Positions 33,812-47,189 are shown, counted from the stretch's first letter. The stretch: 64,000 nucleotides of DNA from Serinus canaria (GCF_022539315.1 NC_066314.1:55985180-56049179), one strand, 5' to 3'. Program-made: numbers and translations. Notes: generated by a model not told the origin, from the letters alone.

Positions 33812-34835
33812 TGTCTTGGTTTGAAAGACAGGTGTCTGCCATGTACGGTGGTAAACTCCCTTGGAATGGAAAAAATATGACCCCCTCCCCTCTGAATTAT
33901 TACATCTTTGAAATTAAGGGGCTTTCAGGCAAAGATGTGTGAAAAGGAATAACAGCTCTTTACTAGTCTGTATAGCAAGGCAAACAATAACAACGGCAGC
34001 AACACGAACAGAACCAGGAGCGCGCCTGCAGGCGGCTCTCGGCCCCAGCGCTCTCCCCTGCGGTGCAGTTCCTGTCACGGCCAGCAGGGGTGCTGCTGGC
34101 TCCCGGCCGGGCAGGGCAGGCGCGATGATTCCTGCAGGGGGCACCGTGGCGCGAGCTCGGCCGCGCCTCCCTCACGCGGTAATGGCGGACAGGCTGGGTG
34201 CTGGAAATGGGCCATGGTACAGCAGGGATGAGCAGACATCAGAGTAGCCAAGGAAATGTACCAGAAACTCCACATCTGTAGCAGGTGTCATGGCAGGCAG
34301 GGGATGCTGGGTAAGAGGGTAGTGGAGGCAGCAGTGGAACTGGGCAGCGGCAACCAGGCTCCTCCCGTCGCAGCTGCTGCATGCAGCCGGGAAAGGGAAG
34401 AGGGCTGAGGTCCTGGGTTTCTCCCCTGAGGCACCCAAATAGATGGTAAGGGTCTCTTCCAGTCAGATTGGGTGTGAATAATGTCCCAGTCCAACAACTG
34501 CTCTTATGAGCAAAGGCTCCCCCACAGTAGGAGAAGCAATGGATGGACAAAAGCTCCATCGTGGCAGCGAATCCTCTGGGCAGCGACTGCAGACTGGCTG
34601 TGCCTACTCTGATGCCAAGAGTGAGAGGAGCCCAGCCCAGCCCCTCACCACCCAGCCAAAATCTCATGATATCTTTGCCCTTTCAAAGAGAAAACTTCCC
34701 AGGTAAGAGAGTAGCTGCATGCTTCACCCACCTTTTTTGCCTCTCTTAAGTACCGGTCGTTATTGTCTCTTGGCCACAGATGGGACAAAATTCCATGGGA
34801 GAAAGAAACAAAAGGAAAAATCCTAACCCCCAACA
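33812..34835 (-). mobile_element. Solo LTR, about 1.02 kb, with 5-bp target duplication
   Basis: On the - strand it begins TGTTGGGGGTTAGG and ends CCAAGACA (TG...CA). AATAA flanks both ends (33807-33811 and 34836-34840), a 5-bp duplication typical of ERVL/class III-like elements. It resembles a family common in songbird genomes, with the terminal cctgtctttcaaaccaagac words. It contains a CpG-rich block at about 34015-34185. No internal gag-pol sequence lies next to it, so it is a recombined solo LTR. The - orientation is inferred from family recall. Confidence 0.9.
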
Positions 34836-36274
34836 AATAATGATTTCTTCCATCTCTGATTTTTCCCTATTCCTTTCCTTCTTGTCTCTTTGTATTCTAC
34901 ATTAATTCTTCTATGCTCTTGGTCCTTCCTGTATCCCAGCTTTTTCCATGGTCCTTTTGAATAATAATTTTATGTTACCTATATTACCTCATTATTCTCT
35001 GAGTATTTCAAATGAGCTTTTTGTTTGCCCTGAACCATTTTCTCATTTTCTCCTTCCAAATTTTATTTCATCTTCATGGCTCTCTCTGCTTCACACCTAA
35101 TACACTCTGTATCTTGGAACACTGCTGCAGGGATATTGGTGTTTTGAGGTAACACTAAGACAGCTCAGTCATATGCCAGGATGCTGAACAGATAAAGAAG
35201 GCAGAACTTTGTGCCATTAATGTTATGTTCATATGTGCTGTGCTCTTGCTCTGTGCAGAAAATCCTTTTGTGCAAAGCCCTTTCTTGAGCAAGATTTGCA
35301 GTCCTGGAAGAGGTCAGGGACAGAGGCAGCCAGTGGTGGAGAGCAGGAGAGAGGTCTTTGGCCTAGGAGCTGCCTCCCTGACTGAAAGGACAGATTTCAG
35401 ACCCAGCTTTGTGATATTATTGCATGTCCTTTCAGACCCAGCTTTGCCTGCTGAGAAGGGATCAGCTGGCAGCACCACAGCTCAATACGTTTCATTGTTT
35501 ATTCTTCCTGGCAACTTTATCAGAAAGGGGTTTTATTTTAAATTTGAAGCCTTCTGTTTGTAATACAGCCTGACAAGTTAAGGATGATGGTGAGATTTCT
35601 ACCAAACAGTGCTGACAGTTCATGTTAGCAGTTAACCGTCCATCTCATTCGTAATAACTTAGTAAATTAGATTCAATAAGGTATCAATATCATCCCTTCA
35701 CACTTATTTGTGTCCCTACCATTCCCATCCATCTGCAACATGGTGTAACAAGAAATGCACACTTGACATCACTTATTCTGTGGATCTAATATGCTTTGGC
35801 TCTTTCTGCAGACTCTCAGAAGAGCAAAACTGTTTTCTAAGCTTAGAAAAGTAATTCTAAAGCCCTTCCAGGACAGGCATAATGTCTGGGATTACACTTT
35901 ACTTTTTCTTCCCAGCTTTCACCTAAAGATCTTCTCCATTTTAAACAGAAAAATGAGAGTGAGAGCCTTTGTCCTTGTTTGGGACACCCGGAGGATTCAG
36001 AGTTACTGTGGTGGGAACACAGAGAAAACAAACACAGACAGTGCTCACAGGGGATATAAAGATTAATGCTTCAGGGTTGAAGCCAAGATCTGAGTAATAG
36101 GATTTGGAGGAAACTTTCCCTGTTGGCAGCTGATTCTATGGCTGTCACCTTCAGGACTTCTTGCTCTCTCCTTTGCAAAATCTGGCACAAGGCAGGGACA
36201 GAAGCTGGAGCTCGGCACTGGCAAGGCCCTGCTGCAAGACGCACCTTGAACCTCTCTGCTACCCCTGGCACCAC

Positions 36275-36312
36275 TCTGGCCTTGTAAAACAATTCTGGCC
36301 TTGTAAAACAGT
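36275..36312. repeat. 19-bp tandem duplication
   Basis: Two near-identical copies of tctggccttgtaaaacaa in tandem. Confidence 0.85.
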
Positions 36313-37759
36313 TCTGCCCCTTGAGCATGTCTTCATGAGCACGTTGTCCCACCACAATCTGCCCTGGCCTATACAACTGCCTGGCTCTTTTCACGGAAGG
36401 GCTACCCTTCCTTCTAGGCTTTCTAGGGTACTCAGGACATTGTAAAGTAAGAACCAGAGGAACATTCAGATTTAGTTTACATCTCATGTGTGCCATAGCC
36501 CTTTGCCCTAAAGCCATGCGTCACTTCAGGCCAAAGGGTTATTTCAGAGGTTTTGCCTCACCGCCATTGTGAATGAATTTCATAGAACTCTGAGCCTTTA
36601 TCTACACTTTATAAAGTTCAGGAATCATGCTTATACTTTGCAATCTGGATAACAGCATGGACACACTATTTTTTCCGACTGAAAATAAAAAGGATGGTTA
36701 ATTCTCCACATCCTTTTTTTCATCACAAACTAGGGACTGAGGACATTTTGTGAAACCAGTTTCCGAGCACTTCAGTGGTTGTTATTAGCAAATGCTTTTT
36801 GCAAAAGCAAGCTGCAAAAGTAGTTAGTCCAATACCAGAAGGGAGCTTTGACAGGAGAAAAACCATTAGATATTATATTATGAAAGGAACAAAGCTTTCA
36901 TTATTTTCACAAAATATAATCTCTGCTGGGCCTGGTGTTTTCAAAAGAGGGGTTGCTTGAATAGCCAGGTGAGAGTTAACTTTTTCTCCCCCACATGCTT
37001 ATATTAAAATATTTTTTCCCTTTATTTGTGTTTACATGACATCTAAACTAATCAAAGATGATAGATTGGAATTTTCTAATACCCTTAGCATATTAATAAT
37101 GTTTCTCAGCCCTATCTTCCTAAATTGTGTTTTCTATTTTCCCTTAAGAATTCTTTGAACATAAAAAAAGAAAAGAGATTTTTCATGTGATAACTGGACA
37201 GTAAAGATAAAATACGTTCCCATATTCCCTTATTGGATGCTGAAGAGAAATTTAGCCTGCAGAGACAAGATCAGTGCTGTCCAAGAGAAACAGTCACTGG
37301 GACGGAGGCATTCACAGTCAGGACACACTACCAAGGACATGGATTAAAAGAAATATTTAAAAATAGTAAGTATTCAGGGAGTTTCTGGCTGAGGACTCTC
37401 AGAACACTGATGAGCTATTAGCTAGCAGTGAAAGGAATGTTCTAGGATCATCAAGACACACTTCAACACAAGGAAGACAAAAAAGTCCATTCAAGGAAAA
37501 TATAGTCCATACTTTAGTTATTGCTACCAATTATTTTAACATTTATGTTATTAAAAATTCAAAGAGGCAAAAACCCCATATTGGATTCCCTCTTCACCTT
37601 TAACAAAAGTTTAACACCTTTCTTTTGTACCCTGAGGAAGAGTTGATCTATCTGAAGACATCACTCCCAGCACAAACATGCTGTAATTTTCTGGAGGATA
37701 CTTGTTAATCTTTACACACTTTCCTGGGCCCAGTGCAGGAGTAGCTGTGCATGATGTCA

Positions 37760-37825
37760 TGGCCTGTGTTGCTCAGTATGTCAGATGGGATGGTCTAATG
37801 GTCCCTCCTGCACTCCAAATTTATG
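37760..37825 (+). mobile_element. Possible ancient CR1 3' end
   Basis: The phrase gatgggatggtctaatggtc, followed by ccctcctgcactcc and a tttatgg end, matches the form of old amniote CR1 tails. It is short and diverged, so this is tentative. Confidence 0.45.
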
Positions 37826-39424
37826 GATTGGGGGAGTTTAATGAATTTTGGTCAAGGGAAAGCTTTCCTCTGAGTCTTAAATTAATCTCCCACAGAGGAA
37901 ACAAACAAACATGGGGGATCAGAAACCCCAGCAGAGTTAGGCATCCCCAAATGGTTGATTTAATTTGACAAATGCATTTCAGTACTAATTATGGATTCTT
38001 CAAACAGCATTGACAAATGTCCCTGGGGACAATTTGTAACGATTAGGGTATCTCATTGTTACAGGAGTTTACTTGGATTCCTGCTGTTGATAAATTTTGG
38101 CTTAGTAGCAAGGATGAGAAAGCCAGCTTCTGTGTGGGCCAAAGTGAAATTGTATTTCTTGACTTTATGGTCTGAGGTCTATTACAAAGACCATAAAACT
38201 GAGGAATGGCACTGGAGTGACTGCAAAAGGGTATTGTGGTTTGGGGCTCAGCATCTGCCTCATCCAGGGAATATCACTGCTTTCCTCAAGTGCTTTTTTT
38301 TTTCTTTTGCAACCACAACAGCCATGAAAATTGATTGCATCCTCCCATGGCCCAGCCTTGTTATCCTTCAGGGTGTATTTTTTGATGTTAGGTCTTTCAT
38401 TCTGGGTCATCTGGGTTGGTCTGTCAGAAAGGGGCTGCTTCTGCTGACTGTGACAGTTTCCAAATTCAGTCAAGGGCAGGACACAAAGCAAAACTGAAGG
38501 GTTGTGACACACACTGAAGGAAACTCTGCTGAGTCTGAGCGAGAGCAAGTTACAATTGTTTTCCCCTTGGGTGGTCAACTTTTCGTCTCACAGCTTTTCA
38601 AAAATATATCAAGTACTAATAAATGTTGTCTGCTCAGCCTTAGCTGGTGTTTTAAATCATATTATAAACAGATACTATTCTTGGCTGATCAGATTAGATT
38701 GTTTGGCATGTGCTATTTTTTCCATATACAAAATCTCACTGCATTCTTTAAATATTTTGTGTTAAATTAAGAGTAATAAAATTTCTGGACTGAAGCTTTC
38801 CTTATAGTCAGCTCCTTTATGCTGTCAACATCCACATGAAAAATGGAATACACGACTGAATGTGCTCCATAAAATATTGAATTTAACCTAATTTTAAAGA
38901 TATGAATATCCTTCAGTTTATATTAACAGCAAGTATGGTGTTACCAGTCATGGGTATTTTCCTTAAGGGACAATAATCTGTTCAAATATCAATTCAATGC
39001 TCTGTTTAAAGATAAAAAGCAGCAGGCAATGAGTCCTAATTCAGCCATATCAATTACAAGAGGAAAGCACAAAACCAGAGAAATAAGAAGTTCAGAAAAC
39101 TGAAATAAAAACTTCTTGACCATGTACTGCATTGTAGGTAGAACAGTCTTCAAAGCAGAGGTGCCAGAGACTTTACAAGGGGCAATGTTTAATCTGAAAT
39201 CATGCACAAGACACATACAAGCACAATAATTTAGTATGGAAACATGCAATCAATCATATCTTTGTCATTTCAGATGCCAACATCTGAGCACTCGCTCACT
39301 GAGAGATTCTTAGTGGTGCCCACAAAACAGAAACATCATTTTAAGTATGTAGTCACACCTTGCACAGTGTTTGCAATCCACAGCCAGCAAGTGGTGATAA
39401 TTCCTTAGTCTTTCCAAAACTATG

Positions 39425-39460
39425 CATCTGTGTATATCAACATATCTGTGTATATCAACA
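39425..39460. repeat. 18-bp tandem duplication
   Basis: Two copies of atctgtgtatatcaaca in direct succession. Confidence 0.85.
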
Positions 39461-39687
39461 CATTCTTTCCTAGTCCACTTCAAGCACAGAACTATTAATT
39501 CAACAGTAAAATCCTTCAGCTTAAGTTCTCCTTGGGCACATTATCAAATCAAAGGAGAAAAGCTTGTTTACCTTGAGAAATATATACATACACACACACA
39601 TTTATATATTTAAAGAAGTGCTGCCAGATTTGACAGTAGGGATTCTCCAAGTTATTTTTACTTTGGTTTTTCAGCCAAAAGATTCCA

Positions 39688-39688
39688 T

Positions 39689-39720
<32 letters not shown>
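39688..39720. repeat. (TA)n microsatellite
   Basis: About 16 TA units with one tatataca interruption. Confidence 0.95.
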
Positions 39721-40759
39721 AAGAGAACTCATTCTCAGACACTCCATTGTACTTTAGGGAGAAAAGACCCTCACAAAGATGGACTTCTCTCCCACCCTGG
39801 GCCTCAGCTAACTACGCTGACATCTGAGCAAAACTTCCAGCTCCATCTTTTCTGGCAGACATTAAGGAAGGTCCAACACAGCAGAAAATGCATTTTTTGT
39901 TTGGGAGAGCAGGCTCTGAAGTGGGAATTTTCATCCTTATTAGGTCAACCTAGCAGTGATTAATGGGACATGATGTCACAGGAGGAGCACTGGTTTTGAG
40001 ACTGGTTTTTGTTTGTAGCTCTTTCCAATGTGTTGGTTTAGATTTCTGTCAAGTGTCCCAGTGAGTTTCTCATAGTCATTTTCCTCTTGGCAATTTTCAA
40101 CTTGACTTACATTTGCATGCAGTGGTGGAGAAAGGCTGGAAGCTCTTATCCCCATTAGGATTTCCAGGCATTTCATATGGGTACTTGAGGAATGACACTT
40201 GGGATATGACACTGGGAAAATAAACTGCGGAGGAAAAATGTGTGCATGTACAAATGTGTGTGTCAATACACATCCAAAGTTTGTTGATGTTTTGTTCCTG
40301 CTGTGAAAAGGGGAGAGGTTTGCTTAGTAGCAACAGATTCCAGACCTCCCTCTGAAAAACCCACCCACAATAATTTGGTACCTGAAATCATCAAGAGGCT
40401 GTAGCATTTCAGCTTGGTAAAATTGTCACAAATATGGACCCATCAGCACCATGCACACAGAAGAGGGCAAAAATTCCTTTCAAGGGGTGAAATGTTCATC
40501 AGCAAAGACACAGAGAGGTTTCCAAATGGTTTGCCTCAGAGATGTGAGCTTTTAAAGGGTAGCACTTACTCTCAGTGCCCATTTGTGTCCCTAGGGAGCT
40601 CCCCAGCCGTGGATGATGCCACAGGGGAGCTGCACATGCCGTGCAGAATATGGAATTTGGTCATGGAAATCAGCAGCCAGCACAGAGCTACGTGCAGCCC
40701 CTTCAGCCAGGCAGGGACTCGCTCCCAGCTGGGTCACAGCTGTGACCACGCGAACTCCC

Positions 40760-40778
40760 AGCAGCAGCAGCAGCAGCA
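40760..40778. repeat. Short (CAG)n repeat
   Basis: Six CAG/GCA units. No coding context was recognised. Confidence 0.9.
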
Positions 40779-41570
40779 ATGAGGAGCAGCCCTGGATCCT
40801 GTTGCTCTCCAAAGCACATGTGCCTGTTGTGCCCCCAGGGAAGGCTCCCTCGGAGCTGCCAGAGCACATTTCAAGGGCCTGTCAGAAGCAAACCAGATTC
40901 CTGCTTCCTTTCCTTGGCTTTTGCTCCTACTAAGCCACTGATTATGGCATGTGAGGGTCTTGCTCACACTCTGAGCACTGACATCATGGATTCTCTGTGG
41001 TAAACAGAGGAGCATGAGTGCTGAAACAATTTGGCTGGGCCACTCCAGTGAACCAGCTCAACAAAGACCTGCAGGGCAAAAGGAAGAATAAAATCCAGGA
41101 ATGGTAGGACAAGCCATCTCCAGCACACATGGAGTATTATAAGAGACAATGACCAGGCAAGATGGAAAACCGGGATAACAGAGACAGCAGACTTGAAGAA
41201 ATTTGTCATCCAAGGGAGGAGAAGACAGCTCCTCTAGGGAACCAGGCTAATGTGGAAATGCTCTGAAGAAGTCAAGGAATGGACAGTTTTTAAGGAAAGC
41301 AGAAGTGAATGTCAGCTTGTCACAGTTTTAAAAACATTTCTTAGTAGATGTACTATTTTTTCTTGTGAAATAAATGTGGTTTTGGTTTATTTCAGATCAA
41401 AGGCTTCTGAAGGGGAGAGCTTCAAGTGCTGGATTCCAGTTGCTGTTTTGGGAATCATTTGCTAAGACATAGGTACCTAATAAATTGTGAATTGTAGAGT
41501 TCTGTCTGCTAATATGAATAAATATAAAAAAATTAAACATTGGGGATGCTGTTACTTACTGAGATAAAAA

Positions 41571-41702
41571 GTTTCCAAGGCCAGGCTGGATGGGAATCTC
41601 AGCAACCTGGTCTAGTGGAAGGTGTCCCTTCCACTAGGCAGGAGAATGGAACTGGATGAGCTTTGAGGTCCCTTTTAACCCAAAGCATTCTGTGATTCTG
41701 TA
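41571..41702 (+). mobile_element. CR1 LINE 3' fragment with internal hairpin
   Basis: Sense CR1: ccaggctggatgg, agtggaaggtgtccc and the terminus cattctgtgattctg. The usual ccctgcccatggcagg segment is replaced by a reverse-complement copy of the neighbouring ctagtggaagg. Confidence 0.85.
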
Positions 41703-44700
41703 AAACACCGGAGCAGCTCTGAAATCCTAAACAGTTCAGCAATCCCTATACACTTGTGTGAAGCCCCCTCCAAATTTGGAAAATTCTTAAGGATACTACA
41801 GTTAAATATCTACTTAAAGAGTCTAGGCAGGAAGAGCATTCAAAGGGAAAAGTGGCAGGATCTGCAGAACATAAATTTGTCTAGCAGGGGGGTTTTCCTA
41901 ATCCTGAAGCAGCTCTTCCCAGGCAGCATGGGTGTGTGCCTTCCAGCCCCAGGGAGATCTTTAATCCTAAACTTTCATACAAACACAAATGTCTTTGTTT
42001 AGACATTTCAGTGCAACCTCTGATGGAAAAGGAAACAGCAGAAGGTTCTAATTGCCCTTTCCATATGGCAGCAGGCTACTTTTGTTCCATAGATTTTCTG
42101 GTAAAAAAAAGGAGAAGAAGATTATGTAGCAATGGAACCTCAATAAAGGAAAAAAATTCATCAGTAATTGAGTAAGAAAACAAGATTTGGTGTTTCCCTA
42201 ACATAATATCTCATAGTTCAGAACTGGTTTTGAGAGAATTGTCTCCTTTTGGAGACAGAACTCCAGACACTGCAGCATACACTGCTGCAGTTTGAAGTGC
42301 CAGATCCAGATCCGAACACTGTACAATTAAAGTAGAGTAGACTGTTTGGATTACTTGTGTGCATTTATTAGATCTGTCCTGCCTGTGAGCCTGCAAAGTG
42401 CCTTCCAAATGCTGTGAATGTGAGCAGCTCCTATCTGAAAACACTATCAGGTACAAAGAAGATTAGCTATTAATCAGGTTAGCTACAATTTGTTTGACAT
42501 AATCTGAGCATAATCTGAATCTGGTGTTTTGTGGAGGATTTCAAGTTTTCCAGATGCAACATCATAATATTTTATAACCTTTATTCACGCTAACTCTGCT
42601 GTATTTCCAGAATATAGAACAAATATCTGTTTTAATTTTATAAACAGGGTTTGTTTCTGGCTCAAAAACATAAGTACACCCTAGTTTGCATTCAAGTATG
42701 TTGGTCCCCAAATTTGCTGTGGGAAAATATATGAGAGCTGGGAGGGGCAATGGCCCCCACTGAACAGGGATTTCCTGAGCTTGCTGTACTACCTGCCACC
42801 AAAACATGGCCAAAGTAACACAGCCCAGCTCAGTCTGGCTCAGAAAAGCTCTGGGAGGACAACCCCCTGCATGTCCACTGTCATGAACCAGTTTAGCCTT
42901 AAGCCTTACAACTACATAATTACATGTACTTCTTGTAGCCAGGGAAAGAAAAATGACTTATCTCATCTGAGCAAAGGTCCAGTAGTCACTTGAGAAAGAA
43001 AATGTCAAGCAAGAAGAATCTCCAGGGTACTGAGCATTCCCAGAGGAAGCGAGGGACACGTTTCTTCTCAGGAGATTTTCCCACCGTTGGAAAGCCAAGC
43101 TGTCATGCAATTTACCCAAGGAGTAACAACAGCAACAAAAAAAGAGCAGATCCCAGCAGTAACAGATCAATTGTGCTGGTTTGGCGTGTGATTGTTTGGA
43201 TTTGGTTTTTTTCCTACTTCATAAACCTGAAATTAAATATCCACAAACAGTATTTTATATCGTTTTCCTGGTGGTACAGCTTTCCCTTTGCCATTTGAAA
43301 TAGAAGAGCCAGGACTGCAATTCAAATTCTCACTAGTATCAAAACCAGACCACAGTGCACACATCCCCTTCTGACATACATTGCTGTGCTATATGAGAGG
43401 AGTTGGAAAACATGATAAGGATGTCATAACTTAATTTACAGGAATTGGTTTTCTGCTGAATTCTCCCTTGGAACACGTCCCAGAGTACAGGAAAGGGAGG
43501 CTCTGTCTAGTCCCTCATGCATCAGTCAAAACCGGATTTCTCACAAAAATGAAGAAACACCTAAATACCCAAAAATACATGTCCTACTCTGATATAACCT
43601 TTCTTTACTAAGTGCTAAACCCCAGCATGCTAAGGGAGAAGGATAATGCTTGGATTATTTTTCTGCATAATAAAATGAAGTTTTTGAAAATTACCTTTCT
43701 TTCCTCATTAGCTTTCTGATAGACTACAGGGTAGGATGAAATTACAGCCATAGGAATCTATTCTCATTATTGATCAAGCCTGGAGGCTTGATCAGACAGT
43801 TTATCAGACTGGCTTTACCAGAAACCAAAGCCTAGAAATCCCCAGGCATTCATTCCCTTCCAGACAGTACAATCTTTTGGGAGAGTGGATAATCAGAGTA
43901 AACATTCTTTACTGTGTGTGTATATCTCCACATAAACACATGTATACATAGCTCAAGGAACAATTTCAGAAGCGAAGATTAACAGATATCCTACATAAGT
44001 CTTGTGTGTTGTTCTTCTGAAGTCTCCAATGGATTTCTTCTGAAAGCCTTTTAAAGATGGATCCTGACCTCTTCTGCACTACTGCCTAGTTGGAAGAGGA
44101 TGCAGAGCAGATCAAGGCTTGTGTAAGAAGTACATATTCTCTCTGGTGGAACAGTATTAAGAAATAAGCCCTAGGCACAGTATCATCCTTCAGTGATAAG
44201 CAGCTATTGGATCACACTTCATGCAAAGCAGAAACCATATGGCAGCATATTTCTTGCTGCTCTCATCAATAAAGAAGAGCCAATCATTTGCCATGTATTT
44301 TGGCAATCCATGCTCTGCATTTCCCAGCAAACACATTCTTCCATAATTTAACCATGTCCTACGTCAGTGGTCATTTTTCTTAGTGACAGATATGTGACAG
44401 AGCTCCAGTGGAACTTGTTTGCCTTCCTCATGCTTTTGTCCATGTTTGGCTGAGGCAGACAGAACTGGTCAGGGACCAATACAGAGATTCAATAAATACA
44501 ATCATAATTTAGTTTGATAAAGACAAAAATGAAGGGTGGGTGGATGAACAGAGTTCCCTGACTGTTAAAGGGTAGTTGGGAGCATTGCATTCTTCAGTAT
44601 CACTGGCCTGTCACCTTGGGGAGTTCATTTCCACAATAAATCAAATGTTAACCAGACAGGGAAAAACTGTTCTCACTGTTACAAAGGAGGCAGCTGGCCA

Positions 44701-45430
44701 GCTCAAAAGGACAAAATCTCTATTCCTCTGGGACGTATGGAAACGGTCATTATACGACAATATTTATTTATAAACACACTTGGCCCCATCAGCTGGGCTT
44801 GAATATATAGAGGAATGGAGCTTATTAGCAGGATAAAGCTTTCCCATGACCTATAGAGGACACTGCATAGGGACCACAGATGTTCTGTATTAAAAAAGCT
44901 GGAAAATTTATGTCAATGAAATGGCCATGAAAAGCTCAGTTGGAAAATAAGTAAATAAATAAATAAGGAGGTCACCAGCAAAGAGAAGGTTAAGGACACT
45001 GGAAAATGGATCTTCCAGGATACTTAACCTTTATTTATTTATTTAAGCAGAACAGATCCTGACCTCAGCTGCGTGTGTCTCTTCTGAGCAGCTCTACTGA
45101 ACTTACCCAAAATTCTAGATTTGCACCACCAGAGCTGAGCAGATGGCTGATCTGTTACACAGGCAAACAATCCTGTGGCAATGGGATTCACACAATTAGT
45201 GCCAGGAAAGGCTCAGGGAAGGACTGTAGTTCAGAAGTATGTGCCACTTTCTGATGCAGGTATGGACAAATCTCTGTCCCTATCAGATGAACTTGTAAGG
45301 ATCCAGTTTCAGCTGTACGACCTAAATCATAGACCTTCTTAGCACAGAATTTGTAGCCTATTTTGAGATGGAAAGCCAGAAAAATGACAAAGAAGCATCA
45401 CAAGACCAGATTCAGTTTTTATTTACCAGG

Positions 45431-45588
45431 GCCTTCAGATCACAGAATTGGAGAATATTCCAATTCCAAGTTGGAAGGGACCCACAGGGATCATTGAGTC
45501 CAACTCTTCAGTGCATGGCCCATACATCTGGGATCAACCCTCTTTGGTGTTATGAGCACTGGGTTCTGACCAGCTGAGCTAACTTAAG
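45431..45588 (-). mobile_element. tRNA-Ile/CR1 chimeric SINE (TguSINE1 type)
   Basis: Read on -, it starts with a tRNA-like head: ttagctcagctggtcagaac resembles an A box and ggttgatcccag a B box, as in tRNA-Ile(AAT). It then continues into a CR1 3' tail (gtgggtcccttccaactt ... attctgtgat). This head-tail architecture is that of the zebra finch SINE TguSINE1, which borrows CR1 reverse transcriptase. The anticodon region has decayed. Confidence 0.8.
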
Positions 45589-47189
45589 CTCAGCTTAACA
45601 GCTGGGCTGTCTAAGCCCCTGGATCCTCTCTGCTCTCAGCAGCTCTGATTGTGCCCCCAGCCAAATGCAAACAGTTCCCCATCCTGGCTGGCCTGAAGCC
45701 TGGAATCCAAGGGGTTTTGTACCTGCTCTCTCTGTGGGAGCTGTGGGAGCACGGGTGATGCTTTTTGCACAGCTGTGGGCTCACTGAACACCTGCAGCCT
45801 GGCTCACAACCTCTGCCTGCACCTCAGCTGCTGCTCCCTCCAGCAGACATAGGTGGAGCATCACAGCAGCATCTCCTCAGCCATCTTCATGGCCAGGAGC
45901 TTTCCTGTCACACACCAGCTCCTTGGGTCCCTCCATCTGCCAGAGGGATGCCTTCCCTCAGAGCCTTCTGAGATATCCAGCAGGGAGTACTGATTCTTCC
46001 AACCATTTAAATGGATGTCTCATGTTCAGGTATGCCAGGACACTCACTGACACGGCAGGAACTAGGAAAAGAAATCCCTGTTTCTTCTTTTTTCTGAAAG
46101 AAGTCCACTTAATGGTTTAGGAAGAGGAGTGAGGCCGCAGAACAGTGCCTGGGATGAGACCCCCTTCCCTTCAGAGTTTCCCAATGAAAATGCTACAGCT
46201 GTCAGAGCACCACAGGTGTGTGAGGGACTGACTGACCACCATCAGTGAAGTCTAAGTTCTTCAAAACCCTGAGGGTGCTGAAGTAGGTTTCCAGCTGTCC
46301 CTGACCTGTTTTTCTCACAAAATTGCCCTAAACCAGGAGAGAAGGCCAGGCAGACATTTGCACAAGCACAAAAATGTGGGTTCACCTCCACTCTCAGTTT
46401 GCCTTACTTTCTGTTCTTTCTTAAGCTCCTGACTTCACAGATGATCTTTCAGCTCACTCCATTCCAGAGCTACCCAGCTTTTTTCCTGGCATGGAGAAGG
46501 AAGGATATCCTCTGAGTATCCCAGAGATATGGGTCCTGGCTGATGTAGTCCTGTACTCCCAGGACACACCAGCTTAGACCTTTCCAGCAAGTGGAATTCC
46601 TGAGCTGGGGACAGTCACTCTGCAGCTGGTGAGGCTGGAGGAGCAGGGGACTATGAGTACCCCAGAATTGGAGCACCCAATAGACATTTGAAATTACTGC
46701 TAAAACCCCAAACAAACCATACTGCAATTCAACATTATCGAGTATTGTTCCCCATGGTAGGATAGATATAATATGTCAGTCTGATTACTTCAGGTTGCAT
46801 TTACAATTAAAAGATTTTTTTTATTTTCCTTGGTATAGTTTACACTGAGAAAAAAAAATTCACAGTGTTGTTTTACAGAGCAATTTTCCTCACATTAGTT
46901 TTGTTTCAACTTTTCTAGGGGTGTTTTTTTTTTTTGCAGTAGTGAGAAGGAACAAAACAGTTGAAGCACATATAATCCTCTCTGGATTATGAAAATGCAA
47001 GAATTTCCCACTACTTTTCAATGCTGAGGTGAAAATTTTTATCTGGAGTGTAATAATTACTGCAATCTGGATTTAGTTGGATATCTTCAGTTCAGTCTTT
47101 GATCCAGTGAAACTTTGTGGGGACTTTTGCAACTGGAAATAAAACAGGATCCATGATAATTTTTCATTGCAATAAGAGAAAGAAATCAT
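45589..47189. other. Intergenic, nothing recognised
   Basis: Between the SINE and the CR1 ORF2 remnant. No gene, RNA gene or repeat family was identified. Confidence 0.5.

Larger units (their letters stand above)
34841..45430. other. Intergenic region with scattered repeats
   Basis: No coding gene was recognised. It contains short tandem duplications (36275-36312, 39425-39460), TA and CAG microsatellites, one old CR1 tail, one CR1 copy and small hairpins, listed separately. The remainder shows nothing identifiable. Confidence 0.55.

Noticed and set aside
34239..34667. 142-codon open frame on -
   Set aside because: Lies wholly inside the solo LTR and has no recognisable domain.
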